A stretch of DNA of 64,000 nt from Bradyrhizobium sp. Gha (GCF_900113735.1 NZ_FOQM01000021.1:1-64000), one strand, 5' to 3'. Shown: positions 1 through 8,708, counted from the first letter of the stretch. The notes: generated from the letters alone by a model not told the origin. Made by a program: numbers and translations.

Positions 1-68
1 TGTACTCGTCCGAATATGACCGACGCTGCCGTTTCGCCATCCGACACCTCTCTCTGCCTAAGCTATAG

Positions 69-362
69 GTGTCCACCAATTTAGGGGAGGCCCAGCCGGA
101 ACTCGCTAAACGCCGCATTCTCACGCCGGCCGATCTCGGCTGCCTGGAAAGCTACTGCATCGCGATCGGCCGCATCCGTGAGCTTGAGCTGCTGCTACGC
201 GTCGGCATGGATCCCAAGCTCTGCCGGATGCAGGACAAGGCGATGGGGACCGCGCGCCAGCTCGCCGCCGAACTCGGCTTGACCCCGGTCTCGCGCTCGC
301 GGCCGGCCGTGCGCGACAATGACGACCAGGACGACGATGAAAACCCATTCAACATCGTCTGA
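69..362 (+). CDS. Phage terminase small subunit, P27-like (start uncertain)
   Basis: The 97-residue product contains a P27-family-like stretch: LTPADLGCLESYC near residue 19, a helical middle, then RQLAAELGLTPVSRSR before an acidic tail. Small terminase subunits bind phage DNA and recruit the large subunit for packaging. It overlaps the large-subunit gene by 44 nt, the classical arrangement. The GTG start follows directly after an in-frame TAG and has no clear ribosome-binding site. P27 proteins are usually longer at the N-terminus, so this copy may be 5'-truncated or may begin in another frame. Family membership is an inference from motif resemblance. Confidence 0.65.
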   Translation: MSTNLGEAQPELAKRRILTPADLGCLESYCIAIGRIRELELLLRVGMDPKLCRMQDKAMGTARQLAAELGLTPVSRSRPAVRDNDDQDDDENPFNIV

Positions 363-1962
363 CACCTATCCGCACTGGATTTACGACAACTCGCCGATCC
401 CTGATCCATTCGGTCACGGGGAGCGCGCTGTGCGTTGGCTTAGGTCCCTAAAGCACCCAAAATCGACGCTGCCCAAGCGACGATTCCAGCTCGACCCGTG
501 GCAGGAACGGATTGTGCGCGCGATCTATGCGCCGCACGACGACCACGGCAACCGCATTGTTTCTGTCGTCGTGATCCTGGTCCCGCGCGGCAACCGTAAG
601 ACCAGCCTGTCCGCCGCCCTGGCTCTGCTGCACACCATCGGGCCTGAGCGCGTGCCCGGCGGCGAAGTGATCTTTGCGGCCAGCGACCGCAGCCAAGCCG
701 GCATCGCCTTCAAGGAAGCGCGCGGCATCGTCCAGGCGGACGCCAAGCATCTGGTCCCGGTGACCAAGGTCTACGACGCCTTCAACAGCGCCAAGAAGAT
801 CGCCTATCCCCGCGAGGGTGTAGAATTGGAGGTCATCTCGGCTGATGCACCGTCCAAGGAAGGCCGCACCCCAGCATTCGTCCTGGCGGATGAACTCCAC
901 ATCTGGCGTGGGGCTGACCTCTGGAAGGTTTTAACCAACGGCCTGGACAAGATCGACAACAGCCTGCTCGTCGTTGCGACGACCGCCGGCCGTGGACAGG
1001 ACAACATCGCTCATGAGGTAATCGAGCGCGCCCGCAAGATAGCGCGCGGCGAGATCACCGACCCAACTTGGCTCCCGGTTCTTTTTGAGTCGCCCGCCGA
1101 CGTCGACTATTCGAGCGAGGATGCATGGCGCCGAGCGAACCCCGGCAGCGCGCATGGCTATCCATCCCTTAAGGGTTTCCAGCGCCACATCGCGCGGGCC
1201 AAAGACAGCCCAACCGAGCGCGACAGTCTGTTGCAATACAAGCTCAACGTCTGGCTCGACCACTCGACCAGCCCATTTGTGGACATGGCGACCTATGACA
1301 AGGGGGCCACGCCGATCGATTACGAGGCGTTGCGCGGTGCGCCAGCGTGGATTGGCGTCGATATGTCCAAGACCACCGACCTTTCGGCCGTGGTCGCGTG
1401 CTTTCGGGATGGCGACACCTATACCGTGTTGCCGCACTTCTTTTGCCCAGATTCCGATATCCGTAAGCGCGGCGACCTGGATGGCGTGAACTATGCCTCC
1501 TGGGCCAAAGCGGGTTTCATCACCGCCACACCCGGCAACGTCATCGATAACGCCGCCGTCGCGGACTACATCCGGTCACTAGCGGAGCGCTTCCAGGTCC
1601 AAGAGATCGGATTTGACGTGGCGTTCGCCCAGGGCGTGATGGCGCCTCTGGTCAATGAGGGCTACCCGATCGTGACCATTCGGCAAGGCTGGGTGACGCA
1701 ATCGCCTGCACTCAATGTCCTGGAGCGAGCGATCATCAGCGGCAACTTCCGACATGGCGGACATCCCGTGTTGCGCTGGAACTTCGCCAACGTGGCCATC
1801 CACAAGGACGCGAACGACAATCGCATCATCCACAAGAGCAAGTCGACTGATCGCATTGATGGTGTGGCCGCAACCTGGATGGCTGTATCGCGCGCTGCGG
1901 CCGGTGAAAGCACTCGCTCGCTCTACGATCTCCCCAACGCTGTTGAACTTCTTTCGTGGTGA
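319..1962 (+). CDS. Phage terminase large subunit (left element)
   Basis: This 547-residue protein is the ATPase and nuclease that cuts and pumps phage DNA into proheads. The N-terminal ATPase domain shows a Walker A-like loop PRGNRKT (residues 89-95, with Arg before the Lys) and a Walker B FVLADE (187-192). The C-terminal RNase H-like nuclease shows Asp348 in IGVDMSKTTD and Asp354, with a further acidic position in IGFDVAF. Length fits HK97-type (Terminase_1) enzymes. An alternative start is the ATG at 337. The next gene starts only 3 nt after the stop, so no head genes separate it from the gp10-like gene. Confidence 0.92.
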   Translation: MTTRTTMKTHSTSSDTYPHWIYDNSPIPDPFGHGERAVRWLRSLKHPKSTLPKRRFQLDPWQERIVRAIYAPHDDHGNRIVSVVVILVPRGNRKTSLSAALALLHTIGPERVPGGEVIFAASDRSQAGIAFKEARGIVQADAKHLVPVTKVYDAFNSAKKIAYPREGVELEVISADAPSKEGRTPAFVLADELHIWRGADLWKVLTNGLDKIDNSLLVVATTAGRGQDNIAHEVIERARKIARGEITDPTWLPVLFESPADVDYSSEDAWRRANPGSAHGYPSLKGFQRHIARAKDSPTERDSLLQYKLNVWLDHSTSPFVDMATYDKGATPIDYEALRGAPAWIGVDMSKTTDLSAVVACFRDGDTYTVLPHFFCPDSDIRKRGDLDGVNYASWAKAGFITATPGNVIDNAAVADYIRSLAERFQVQEIGFDVAFAQGVMAPLVNEGYPIVTIRQGWVTQSPALNVLERAIISGNFRHGGHPVLRWNFANVAIHKDANDNRIIHKSKSTDRIDGVAATWMAVSRAAAGESTRSLYDLPNAVELLSW

Positions 1963-1965
1963 CTC

Positions 1966-2358
1966 ATGGTCGACGATCTTGAATCATACCTTTTATCTCT
2001 ACCGGACAAGCTGAGAGAGCCCATATCGGACGCTCTGCGAGAACAGGCATTCCGCCTTTCCGACGCTCAGCGAGCCGCGTTGCAGACCCTTGAGCAGTCG
2101 CCAGAGACCGGCGCGATGGAAGCATCCTGCACCGTGGCTCCCGGCGCCAATGATCTCGAATACATCGTGCAGGCTGGCGGCGACATGACGACCAAGGAAG
2201 TCCGCGACGGTAGCGGACAGCCCTATGATTACGCTGAGGCGTTTGAATTTGGGACCAGCCATCAGCCCGCGCGGCCCTTTTTCTGGCCGACCTACCAAGC
2301 GAACAAAGACGAAATCCACCAAGCAATTGAAGACGCGATTGGAGAAGTATTGAAGTGA
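1966..2358 (+). CDS. HK97 gp10-like phage protein (tail completion or head-tail joining)
   Basis: The 130-residue product has the C-terminal pattern YAEAFEFGTSHQPARPFFWP followed by an amphipathic helix, typical of HK97 gp10-family proteins that act at the head-tail joint or tail terminator. In standard phages this gene follows portal, protease, capsid and connector genes. Here it starts 3 nt after terL. The stop overlaps the start of the next gene in a GTGA, suggesting translational coupling. The family call rests on that C-terminal motif; the N-terminal half is not distinctive. Confidence 0.75.
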   Translation: MVDDLESYLLSLPDKLREPISDALREQAFRLSDAQRAALQTLEQSPETGAMEASCTVAPGANDLEYIVQAGGDMTTKEVRDGSGQPYDYAEAFEFGTSHQPARPFFWPTYQANKDEIHQAIEDAIGEVLK

Positions 2359-2699
2359 GTGAAGCAGATCCCTGCGCCCGAACGATCACGTGGGGCGATC
2401 AGACCTATGACGTAAACCTCAATCATCCCTGGGTTCGCCGCGTGCTGAGTTATCGCGGCATCAACGGAAGGCCTCCAAGCGCGGTCCTACTTGGATTTGA
2501 AACAGGGGCCTACACCCTCGACGATGTTGAGCGCGTCCTGGAGCTTGGCTTGGTCGGCGCCGGCCAAGACGAACGAGAGGCCGACAAGCTTCTCGACCTG
2601 CACGTCCGCGCCAAGCCAGTCGCCGAGAATGCCGGTGCTGCCGCCGCGCTCCTAGCCGCCCTCTACGTTGGAAAGCCCAATGACCACGCCAGCGCTTAA
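2355..2699 (+). CDS. Tail assembly chaperone-like protein (GTA/TAC type)
   Basis: The 114-residue protein begins at a GTG overlapping the previous stop and ends inside the start of the tape measure gene (20-nt overlap). Its position directly before the tape measure is that of the tail assembly chaperone in siphophages. The pattern of a short beta region (WGDQTYDVNLNHPW), then GFETGAYTLDDVERVLELGL, then an Ala-rich C-terminus resembles gene-transfer-agent TAC proteins. Such chaperones coat the tape measure during tail tube assembly. I see no obvious slippery heptamer for a frameshift product. Confidence 0.65.
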   Translation: MSEADPCARTITWGDQTYDVNLNHPWVRRVLSYRGINGRPPSAVLLGFETGAYTLDDVERVLELGLVGAGQDEREADKLLDLHVRAKPVAENAGAAAALLAALYVGKPNDHASA

Positions 2700-4890
2700 C
2701 ATTCCCATCAAGGTCGTCGGCCTCGACACCTTCAAGCAGAACATGACCGAGATGAACGTGACCGCAGCGAATGCGGCGCGCGCGGTCACCGCGACGACCA
2801 TCAAAATGAGCGCGGGATTCCTCGCTTCTCAGGGCGCGGCCGGCGCTGCAACGCTCGCCTTTGGTCGGATGCTCACTGTGCTGCGACCGATCGCGCTGGG
2901 CGTTACTGCCGTCGTCGATACGTTCGAATTCCTGAAAAAGAGCGTAGAGCTCGCCAGCCAGCAGATCGAAGCCTTTAACGCGATCGCCGATAAGGCGAAC
3001 GGCGCGGGGGTCTCGACCGACTTCTGGCAGCGCTTCACCAAGAGCGCACCCAACGCCGTGCTTTCGATCGACCAGATCACCGAGGCATTGCAGCGCTTCA
3101 ATCAGGTCTCAACCGACAAGCTTGGTGGTTCCGACCTTCAACAGCGGATCAACGAACTCGTTAAGGCAGGCAACTTTAGCGGTGACGCGGGAGTTGGCGC
3201 CTTCGCCGGCGCCTCCACGACCGAACAGAAGCTCCGCGCGATCGTTAACCTGATCGACCAAGCCATGGCGAAGGGCCAGCGTCTCGCCGCGCTCGATATC
3301 GCCGGCAAGGCCTTCGGCGAGCCTGTTGCGGCCGCGCTGCGGGCCAATAACGGCTACCTGGACCAGATGCTCCAGAAGGCCGACGCAATGTCCAAGACCG
3401 ACATTGTGTCCCAGGAGGACATCGGCCGGGCAATCCAGCTTCGCGACCGTATGGATGAAGCTCAGAAGATCCTCGCGGAAAAATGGGTCCCCATCCAAAA
3501 GGACATGGCCCAGCTCGGTATCAACTTCAAAGACAACTGGGTGTCCGTGGTCGAGACCTTTGCTGAGCTGGTCGGCCTCGCTGACAAGCTCTATGGCTTG
3601 CTGAAACAGATCCCCGATGCGTTTGCGGCCATGGGAAGCTCGCCTTTCTGGACCCGCTTCACCGAGATGACCGGCAAGCTGGGGCTAAATTCGGACCCTG
3701 CTTCGCTGGGTATCGAGACAGGGGTCGATGCGATGCGCCTGGACGCCACCAACAGGCTGCGGGCGGGAATGATGAACCCGGCGAACAGCCAGCGCGCGAT
3801 GCAAGAGGCGACCAGCGTCCAGTCAGCGGTGCGCGGTGATACCTCCAAGGCGCCCGGTATCCAGAAGGAACAGCAGGACGACAAGGTCGATACCGCGATC
3901 AACGCGCTGCGGCGTCATACGCAACAGGTTGAAGCCGACACCAAGGCGGTTGGCCTGGGTGACGTGGCCCTTGCTCGCTTCCGAGCGCAGGCAGCCGAAA
4001 CCGCAGCGGTGCAGGCCAACGGCGGGAAGGAAACGGCCGACCAAGCGGCGCAGTTTAAGAAGCTCCAGGAACAGGCCGGCGCGGCCGCTGATGCGCTGGC
4101 GCGGGCCAAGGTTCAGTCTCAGATCGATTTCAACCGGCAGACTGCGCTCCTGCCGCCGGAGGACGTGCAGATCGCGAATGAGCTGAAGTCGGTCTATGGA
4201 AACGACGTTCCGGCCGCGCTTGCCTCAACCGAGGCGGCGGCAATTCGAGTCAACAATGCTCTAAAGGGTCTCGGTGACTCATTCTCTAGCAGCTTGAACG
4301 GTCCGCTCACCGATTTCGAGATGGGCACCAAGACCGCGACCCAATCGCTGCAATCGTTCGCCACGAGCTTCGCGCGGTCGCTGCTCACGATGGCGAACCA
4401 GGCCTTGATCATCAAGCCGCTGCTCAGCGGTATCGGCGGAGTGTTTGGGCTGGGCTCCGGCTCTGCACCCGTCATGTCGTCCGGCCTTGGCGCCGGCACG
4501 GGTGGCTTGTCGTTCCCGATGTTCGCCAAGGGCACCGACAGCGCTCCCGGTGGCTTGGCATGGGTAGGCGAGGAAGGCCCCGAGTTGACCTACCTGCCCA
4601 AGGGCACGCAAGTGATTCCGCACAACGCGTCCATGCAGATGGCAAGGGATATCCCGCGCTTCGCAAACGGCGGCGTGATGGGCGGCGGACCAGCTGCGCC
4701 CCTGATCGGGCATTCGACCACGATCGCACCGTCTATCAACGTCTCGGTCCAAGGCTCACCCGGATCCTCGCCGGCTGACCACCAGCGCATGGGCGAGACG
4801 ATCGCCCAGACGGCACAGCACCACATCAAGACCATGATTGCTGCGGAACTCCGGACAGCGATGAGGCCGGGAGGCGTCCTCCGCCGATAG
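2680..4890 (+). CDS. Phage tail tape measure protein
   Basis: This 736-residue protein (ATG at 2680 preferred over an upstream TTG) sets siphophage tail length. It is rich in Ala, Gln and Lys with long helical stretches, a hydrophobic segment near residues 30-80 and another near 570-600. A C-terminal signature shared by many tape measures is present: GGLAWVGEEGPELTYLPKGT followed by QVIPHN. It overlaps the chaperone gene by 20 nt. No minor-tail, baseplate or host-specificity gene follows; a Rep-like gene comes next, so the tail module ends abruptly. Confidence 0.88.
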   Translation: MTTPALNIPIKVVGLDTFKQNMTEMNVTAANAARAVTATTIKMSAGFLASQGAAGAATLAFGRMLTVLRPIALGVTAVVDTFEFLKKSVELASQQIEAFNAIADKANGAGVSTDFWQRFTKSAPNAVLSIDQITEALQRFNQVSTDKLGGSDLQQRINELVKAGNFSGDAGVGAFAGASTTEQKLRAIVNLIDQAMAKGQRLAALDIAGKAFGEPVAAALRANNGYLDQMLQKADAMSKTDIVSQEDIGRAIQLRDRMDEAQKILAEKWVPIQKDMAQLGINFKDNWVSVVETFAELVGLADKLYGLLKQIPDAFAAMGSSPFWTRFTEMTGKLGLNSDPASLGIETGVDAMRLDATNRLRAGMMNPANSQRAMQEATSVQSAVRGDTSKAPGIQKEQQDDKVDTAINALRRHTQQVEADTKAVGLGDVALARFRAQAAETAAVQANGGKETADQAAQFKKLQEQAGAAADALARAKVQSQIDFNRQTALLPPEDVQIANELKSVYGNDVPAALASTEAAAIRVNNALKGLGDSFSSSLNGPLTDFEMGTKTATQSLQSFATSFARSLLTMANQALIIKPLLSGIGGVFGLGSGSAPVMSSGLGAGTGGLSFPMFAKGTDSAPGGLAWVGEEGPELTYLPKGTQVIPHNASMQMARDIPRFANGGVMGGGPAAPLIGHSTTIAPSINVSVQGSPGSSPADHQRMGETIAQTAQHHIKTMIAAELRTAMRPGGVLRR

Positions 4891-4949
4891 AAACACGACG
4901 CACGCCAACGCTTGAGCGCTATATCTGAAGCTGAACCCCATTCAAATGC

Positions 4950-4980
4950 GAAAGCCACCGTCGGCGGGACAGTGGCTTTC
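4950..4980 (+). terminator. Hairpin after tape measure gene
   Basis: A perfect 9-bp inverted repeat, GAAAGCCAC and GTGGCTTTC, is separated by 13 nt. It lies between the tape measure stop and the next gene. There is no T-tract, so it could be a weak or factor-assisted terminator or a structured leader for the Rep-like gene. Confidence 0.4.
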
Positions 4981-4994
4981 TGGAGGACCCGAAC

Positions 4995-5828
4995 GTGCCG
5001 TTGCTTAAGAGAACGTCCGAGCAAGATAGATATAGCGCGACCAGCCCGACCGTGCAGGATAACTGCGTCCAAAAGCGGTCGAAAAAAGTCCCCCAGAGGG
5101 TTCGGCAATCGGCCCTCAAAGACAAGCAAATCGTCGGGAAAATGCGGTCTTTTCGCGTTCCGGCTCACATGCTGGACGAAGAGACTTCAGTTGCACACCC
5201 CACGCCCTCTATTCCTCTCTCTGCAGCTACCCCTCTAACAGTCCCTACAGTCACACCCAAAGCCTCCAATGACAATATACCCGTCTGGGCTCTTACCGGT
5301 GACGTGGTCAAAGCCGTGGCCGCGACAGCGGCCCTCCAGATCGCAGAGAAGCCCGCCTATCCGTTCGTCTTCAATTTGACTCATGAAGCCGAGGCGAGGG
5401 CCCTGACTCATCCCAGGGGCTTCCTGGAGTCACTGAAGCGGTCATTCGACAGGCAGCTCGCCCGGGCCGATGTTCGACTGGCTTACTGGTTTGCCATCGA
5501 CATCACCCGAGAGGGGCGGCTGCATATCCAAGGCGCTTATGGCGCGGTCATCGAAGCTGATGCCCTCAAAGAGATCATGTGGGCAGCGTGGGGCAAATGG
5601 AAGGTGAATCCGCAGTTTCAAGTCAAGCTGGCTTGGCGGTGCTGCGACGACGGCTGGGCCACCTACAGTTTGCGCGAGCACCGGAGGGTGTCCAAACGGA
5701 TCGGACAGACCTTCACCCTCACCCGGCCGTTGCAACGGGACGCACAATGGACCTACAGCGAGGTCAGGGAGATCATGTCTTCCTCGTCCAAGGCTTCCAT
5801 GCAGCGCCATCCGGTTCATCCCAGATGA
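4995..5828 (+). CDS. Putative HUH-superfamily (HUQ variant) replication-initiator-like protein
   Basis: The 277-residue product starts at GTG behind a good TGGAGG site 8 nt upstream. Residues 1-95 are low-complexity and basic. The C-terminal half reads as a small Rep-like fold: YPFVFNLT (122-129), then WFAIDITREGRLHIQGAYGA with H177-I-Q179, then GWATYSLREHR with Tyr224. The order of a His-hydrophobic-His/Gln metal site followed by a Trp-x2-Tyr-x3 box is that of HUH rolling-circle initiators, and His-x-Gln variants are known in circovirus Reps. Function is inferred from motif order only. It follows the tape measure gene, where tail genes would be expected. Confidence 0.5.
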   Translation: MPLLKRTSEQDRYSATSPTVQDNCVQKRSKKVPQRVRQSALKDKQIVGKMRSFRVPAHMLDEETSVAHPTPSIPLSAATPLTVPTVTPKASNDNIPVWALTGDVVKAVAATAALQIAEKPAYPFVFNLTHEAEARALTHPRGFLESLKRSFDRQLARADVRLAYWFAIDITREGRLHIQGAYGAVIEADALKEIMWAAWGKWKVNPQFQVKLAWRCCDDGWATYSLREHRRVSKRIGQTFTLTRPLQRDAQWTYSEVREIMSSSSKASMQRHPVHPR

Positions 5829-5985
5829 CTTGAGCGACGCCAATGGGGATACCGACAGGCTGACTAACTGATCGAGCTGCTATCGCGGCTTCGGCCGAAG
5901 GATGAACTATGCCGCTGAGGTATCGTCGGCCATCTTTGTCGGCAAAGACGTTGGTGTAGCCGTTGAACGTGGTGAATTTCGGCAA
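5773..5985 (-). CDS. Small hypothetical protein
   Basis: A 70-residue product starts at TTG behind a strong AGGAGAG site on the minus strand. It begins MPKFTTFNGYTNVFADKDGR, has a short hydrophobic VAQVIW stretch and no Cys. It is convergent with the Rep-like gene and overlaps its 3' end by 56 nt. The good ribosome-binding site and clean composition support a real gene; I do not recognise a family. Confidence 0.5.
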   Translation of the reverse strand: MPKFTTFNGYTNVFADKDGRRYLSGIVHPSAEAAIAARSVSQPVGIPIGVAQVIWDEPDGAAWKPWTRKT

Positions 5986-6008
5986 ATGCCTTCTCTCCTC
6001 TGACGGGC

Positions 6009-7007
6009 CTATGCACTGGCAGTGACCGCTGTCTCCGGCAGGTCCGGCGCTTTCGTGTTACTACCTCCCTCGAGTTGGAGGGGTTGCTGAACACCTTTTG
6101 CCGCTTCAGCGATCTCTTGGGCCATCGCGATTATCAAACTCTCCCCATTGGCAAAGAGCATCCTAGCGTCGCTTTCAGTCAAGACGACCCGGGGATGAAC
6201 AATAGGATTTCGGTAGTCCTCCCGCATCTGGTCCAACTCGGCTAGCGTCTTCTTAGACGGGCAGGGGGTTGGTTTCTTTGCCGCAAGCTTCTCCAGCGCG
6301 ATGATGTAGTCCTTCCAGCCGTTTAGAGTTTCGCCCGGCTTTCCGCTGAACAACTGATAGTAGACCTCCAAGCAGGCCTCGACGGCGCGAGCGACATGAA
6401 AACCGGAAGCGGAAAGAAGATTGAAAGCCAAGCACCTGCCGGCAGCCCTCCAGTCATCCTTTGCCTTTTCCGGGATGTGCATCTGCAGGTTCGCCGGAAA
6501 CGTTTGGTCAGCAGCATCTACGAGTGCGGGCGTGTGATATATTCCGCGCCTAGGCACAAAATATGTGGCGGTTTCTCTCATTTCTTCGGCAAAGACGGTT
6601 TCGAACTCGCCTACCGCGGAACGTATCCAATTCAGCTCCCAGCCGTTAATCGGCGCGTCCTTTTCATCCGGAAATCGCAGCGTCGATTTCCCCTCGGCGT
6701 CCTTAGTCTGGAATCGATCATTCCAGAGCGAATTCATGCGCAGGACCGCTTCTCTTGCTTTGCCATCGGTTATGCCGATCGGAATCGGTTGGCCGCCAAG
6801 CAGGCTGTCCATTTTCGCCTTGGCTTGCCACAAGGGCCAAAATACCCTCGTTGTTGGAAGATCGCCCGATAGCTCGATCAGTGTCTGTATGGTTTTTCCA
6901 AAATCATAAAACGAAAAAGGATTGATTCTTTCCAACTTTCCCTCCCTCACGTCGGCAGTCCATCCATCGTGTAAGCAATCACTGATCGAAAATAATCTTT
7001 CGGTCAA
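6009..7007 (-). CDS. HEPN-motif protein, possible defence or toxin function
   Basis: The 332-residue protein starts at TTG with AGGAAG about 12 nt upstream. Its C-terminal third is helical and contains R266-N-P-I-V-H271, an exact R-N-x3-H form of the Rx4-6H active-site motif of HEPN ribonucleases. The motif is preceded by a helix with ARAVEACLEVYYQLF and followed by another long helix, as in HEPN bundles. The N-terminal 190 residues are unrecognised. HEPN proteins act in abortive infection, toxin-antitoxin and CRISPR systems, often from prophages and islands; this one lies in a prophage-like element. RNase activity is an inference; non-catalytic HEPN folds also exist. No antitoxin is evident beside it. 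Confidence 0.55.
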   Translation of the reverse strand: MTERLFSISDCLHDGWTADVREGKLERINPFSFYDFGKTIQTLIELSGDLPTTRVFWPLWQAKAKMDSLLGGQPIPIGITDGKAREAVLRMNSLWNDRFQTKDAEGKSTLRFPDEKDAPINGWELNWIRSAVGEFETVFAEEMRETATYFVPRRGIYHTPALVDAADQTFPANLQMHIPEKAKDDWRAAGRCLAFNLLSASGFHVARAVEACLEVYYQLFSGKPGETLNGWKDYIIALEKLAAKKPTPCPSKKTLAELDQMREDYRNPIVHPRVVLTESDARMLFANGESLIIAMAQEIAEAAKGVQQPLQLEGGSNTKAPDLPETAVTASA

Positions 7008-7160
7008 CTAAAGCATTTGCTTCCTGCTGCGTTGCGATCAGTAACAGCTTATTTGTTCGGTATTACCAAATTTGGTTGACTTGCCATGGACTCACAAATC
7101 GCGCATCTCGATTCCCGTGCATCACCCATTCCGGGTCATGATTGTTCTACGGGGCTATTG

Positions 7161-7394
7161 ATGACGACCAAGTTCTCTTCCGAGGCGACCTTCCATTTGA
7201 AACGCCAGCTCCTCGTAAGCCGCCTGCTTTCGACCGTGCGCGAGTTTTCCGGCGACCACGGCCTTCAGGATCTCGACGAGGCCGCGCTGCGCCAGATGGC
7301 CGTCAAGCTCGACGATGTTGCCGGCGAGCTGTTGATGTTCGGGTGCGACCATTGGCCGGAGTCGGCTCGCGGCGAGGACAAAGCGGCTGCCTAA
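7161..7394 (+). CDS. Small hypothetical protein
   Basis: The 77-residue product from ATG 7161 begins MTTKFSSEATFHLKRQLLVS and is mostly helical and acidic toward the end (LDEAALRQMAVKLDDVAGEL). A longer version from ATG 7086 adds 25 residues with atypical composition, so the shorter start is preferred. No family is recognised. It is the first of three small plus-strand genes ending at a strong terminator. Confidence 0.5.
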   Translation: MTTKFSSEATFHLKRQLLVSRLLSTVREFSGDHGLQDLDEAALRQMAVKLDDVAGELLMFGCDHWPESARGEDKAAA

Positions 7395-7548
7395 AATTTG
7401 AGCGGCATCGCGAAGGTTCGATCGCTATAGCTTCATTGAACAGCCGCACAGCCGGGGCCGTTCACTCCTCCATGTCGTTTCCAGCTCGGTGCACCACACC
7501 GGGCTGGTTTCGTCTGGGGATCATGCCGGCTGATGACAGGAGAAGTGA

Positions 7549-7704
7549 ATGAACACCCGCGAATACGCAGAAGCAGACGAAGCCGCCGACCAGCGGGCAC
7601 GCAACAGGAAGCGAGCATGGATCGCGGCCAAATCCAGCGTCGCCAAGATCATCAAGGAAGCGCTTGCGGTCGCCGCGCAAGAGAAGGAGACGCGGCATGG
7701 GTAA
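7549..7704 (+). CDS. Small helical hypothetical protein
   Basis: A 51-residue ORF starts at ATG behind AGGAGA. The product is Ala/Arg/Lys-rich and probably one long amphipathic helix (MNTREYAEADEAADQRARNR at the N-terminus). Its last codons overlap the start of the next gene by 8 nt (ATGGGTAA), indicating translational coupling. No family recognised. Confidence 0.55.
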   Translation: MNTREYAEADEAADQRARNRKRAWIAAKSSVAKIIKEALAVAAQEKETRHG

Positions 7705-7882
7705 CGCTGTTTCTTTCACCTATGATGACGACCGCCGCACCGGGAGTTACGAAGTCCGCTCCGGCATGGTGCACGTCACCACTGAGTTCGGAACCAGGGC
7801 AACACAAGTTGGCGGATCACCTCCGCTCGTTATTGCCCGGCTGATTGCTGGCGAGTTGATGCGCGAGGCCAAGATCAAGTGA
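7697..7882 (+). CDS. Small hypothetical protein
   Basis: The 61-residue product starts at ATG 7697 with AGGAG upstream inside the preceding gene. The sequence begins MGNAVSFTYDDDRRTGSYEV, predicts a small beta-sheet followed by a C-terminal helix (PPLVIARLIAGELMREAK), and has no Cys or membrane segment. It is followed immediately by a 16-bp hairpin. Function unknown; the tight overlap with the gene before suggests a shared role. Confidence 0.6.
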   Translation: MGNAVSFTYDDDRRTGSYEVRSGMVHVTTEFGTRATQVGGSPPLVIARLIAGELMREAKIK

Positions 7883-7920
7883 ATCAGAAAGGGCGCGGAT
7901 CACACCGCGCCCTTTCTGAT
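7883..7920. terminator. Bidirectional terminator hairpin
   Basis: A perfect 16-bp inverted repeat (ATCAGAAAGGGCGCGG and its complement) has a 6-nt loop. It sits between the stop of the plus-strand gene at 7882 and the minus-strand stop at 7922, so it can serve both convergent units. Confidence 0.8.
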
Positions 7921-7921
7921 C

Positions 7922-8601
7922 TTATTCCTTTACCCGCGCCACGATCTTTACCAAATCGGCAGTTGGGAGAACCACAACTCGATTGTCCGCATAGAATGCA
8001 ACGTGATGCGATAGCAACATGACTATCTTTGCGCTCTGGAATGTCTCGTTCTTTGTCGTGATTTCACTAGCATCCTTGCTTACATCCTTGACAAAATAAC
8101 CAAGCGTTGCGCCAAAGTCCCGAGCGCAAGGACGAGAAGTGATAGATCATTGACAATAGCGAGCCACCTAAGCTGCTTCCACTTCTCGAACTCGGTAAGA
8201 AGAATGTAAATTAGGAAGATGCCCATCAGCGTGGACATCAGCCGAAAGACATCGTAGGCGGTCCGACTGCTGCCGGTCTTTACGTCATTGAAAATTGAGT
8301 AGGAGCTAAGCAGAACCGTTATCACAACGCCGAAGATCAATATCCACTTGTAGTTCTTCATCTGGTGCCGCAGCCATGCAAGTAGGTCGTAAAGATAATT
8401 TAGCGCGGTAGTGATCACCGAAGCCAGCAACGCCGTTCCGATCAGGAAAAGCTTCGCGAGATCGGCATACTCGATCAACCAGATCAAATTCCAATCGAAC
8501 ACCGCAAGGTATGCGGCAAGAAATAGCATGCAAATCGCAGATGCGACTCCAATCGTTAGAGTTGAGAGCACCAGGAAATGCTTGGTCAGAAAATCGAGCA
8601 T
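7922..8601 (-). pseudogene. Membrane protein gene with probable frameshift
   Basis: The 5' part (8601 down to 8080) encodes 173 residues with about four transmembrane segments, for example FLVLSTLTIGVASAICMLF and WILIFGVVITVLL. The -1 frame then stays open from about 8145 to a stop at 7922 and reads like coding sequence: LGYFVKDVSKDASEITTKNE and ending LVKIVARVKE, with no good start codon of its own. That second stop abuts the terminator hairpin at 7883-7920, as expected for the true gene end. I infer a gene of about 226 codons broken by a 1-nt change near 8085-8120. A sequencing error or a separate short gene remain possible. Family unknown. Confidence 0.5.
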
Positions 8602-8708
8602 GGAAAACCGTATCGACTGCGGATCGAGGACGTTAGAAGCCTTCGAATCAATGCAAAGGCGAAGCTTGCGGCTCCGTCTTGTAGAGTCAAGTGACGGCTG
8701 GGTAAAAC

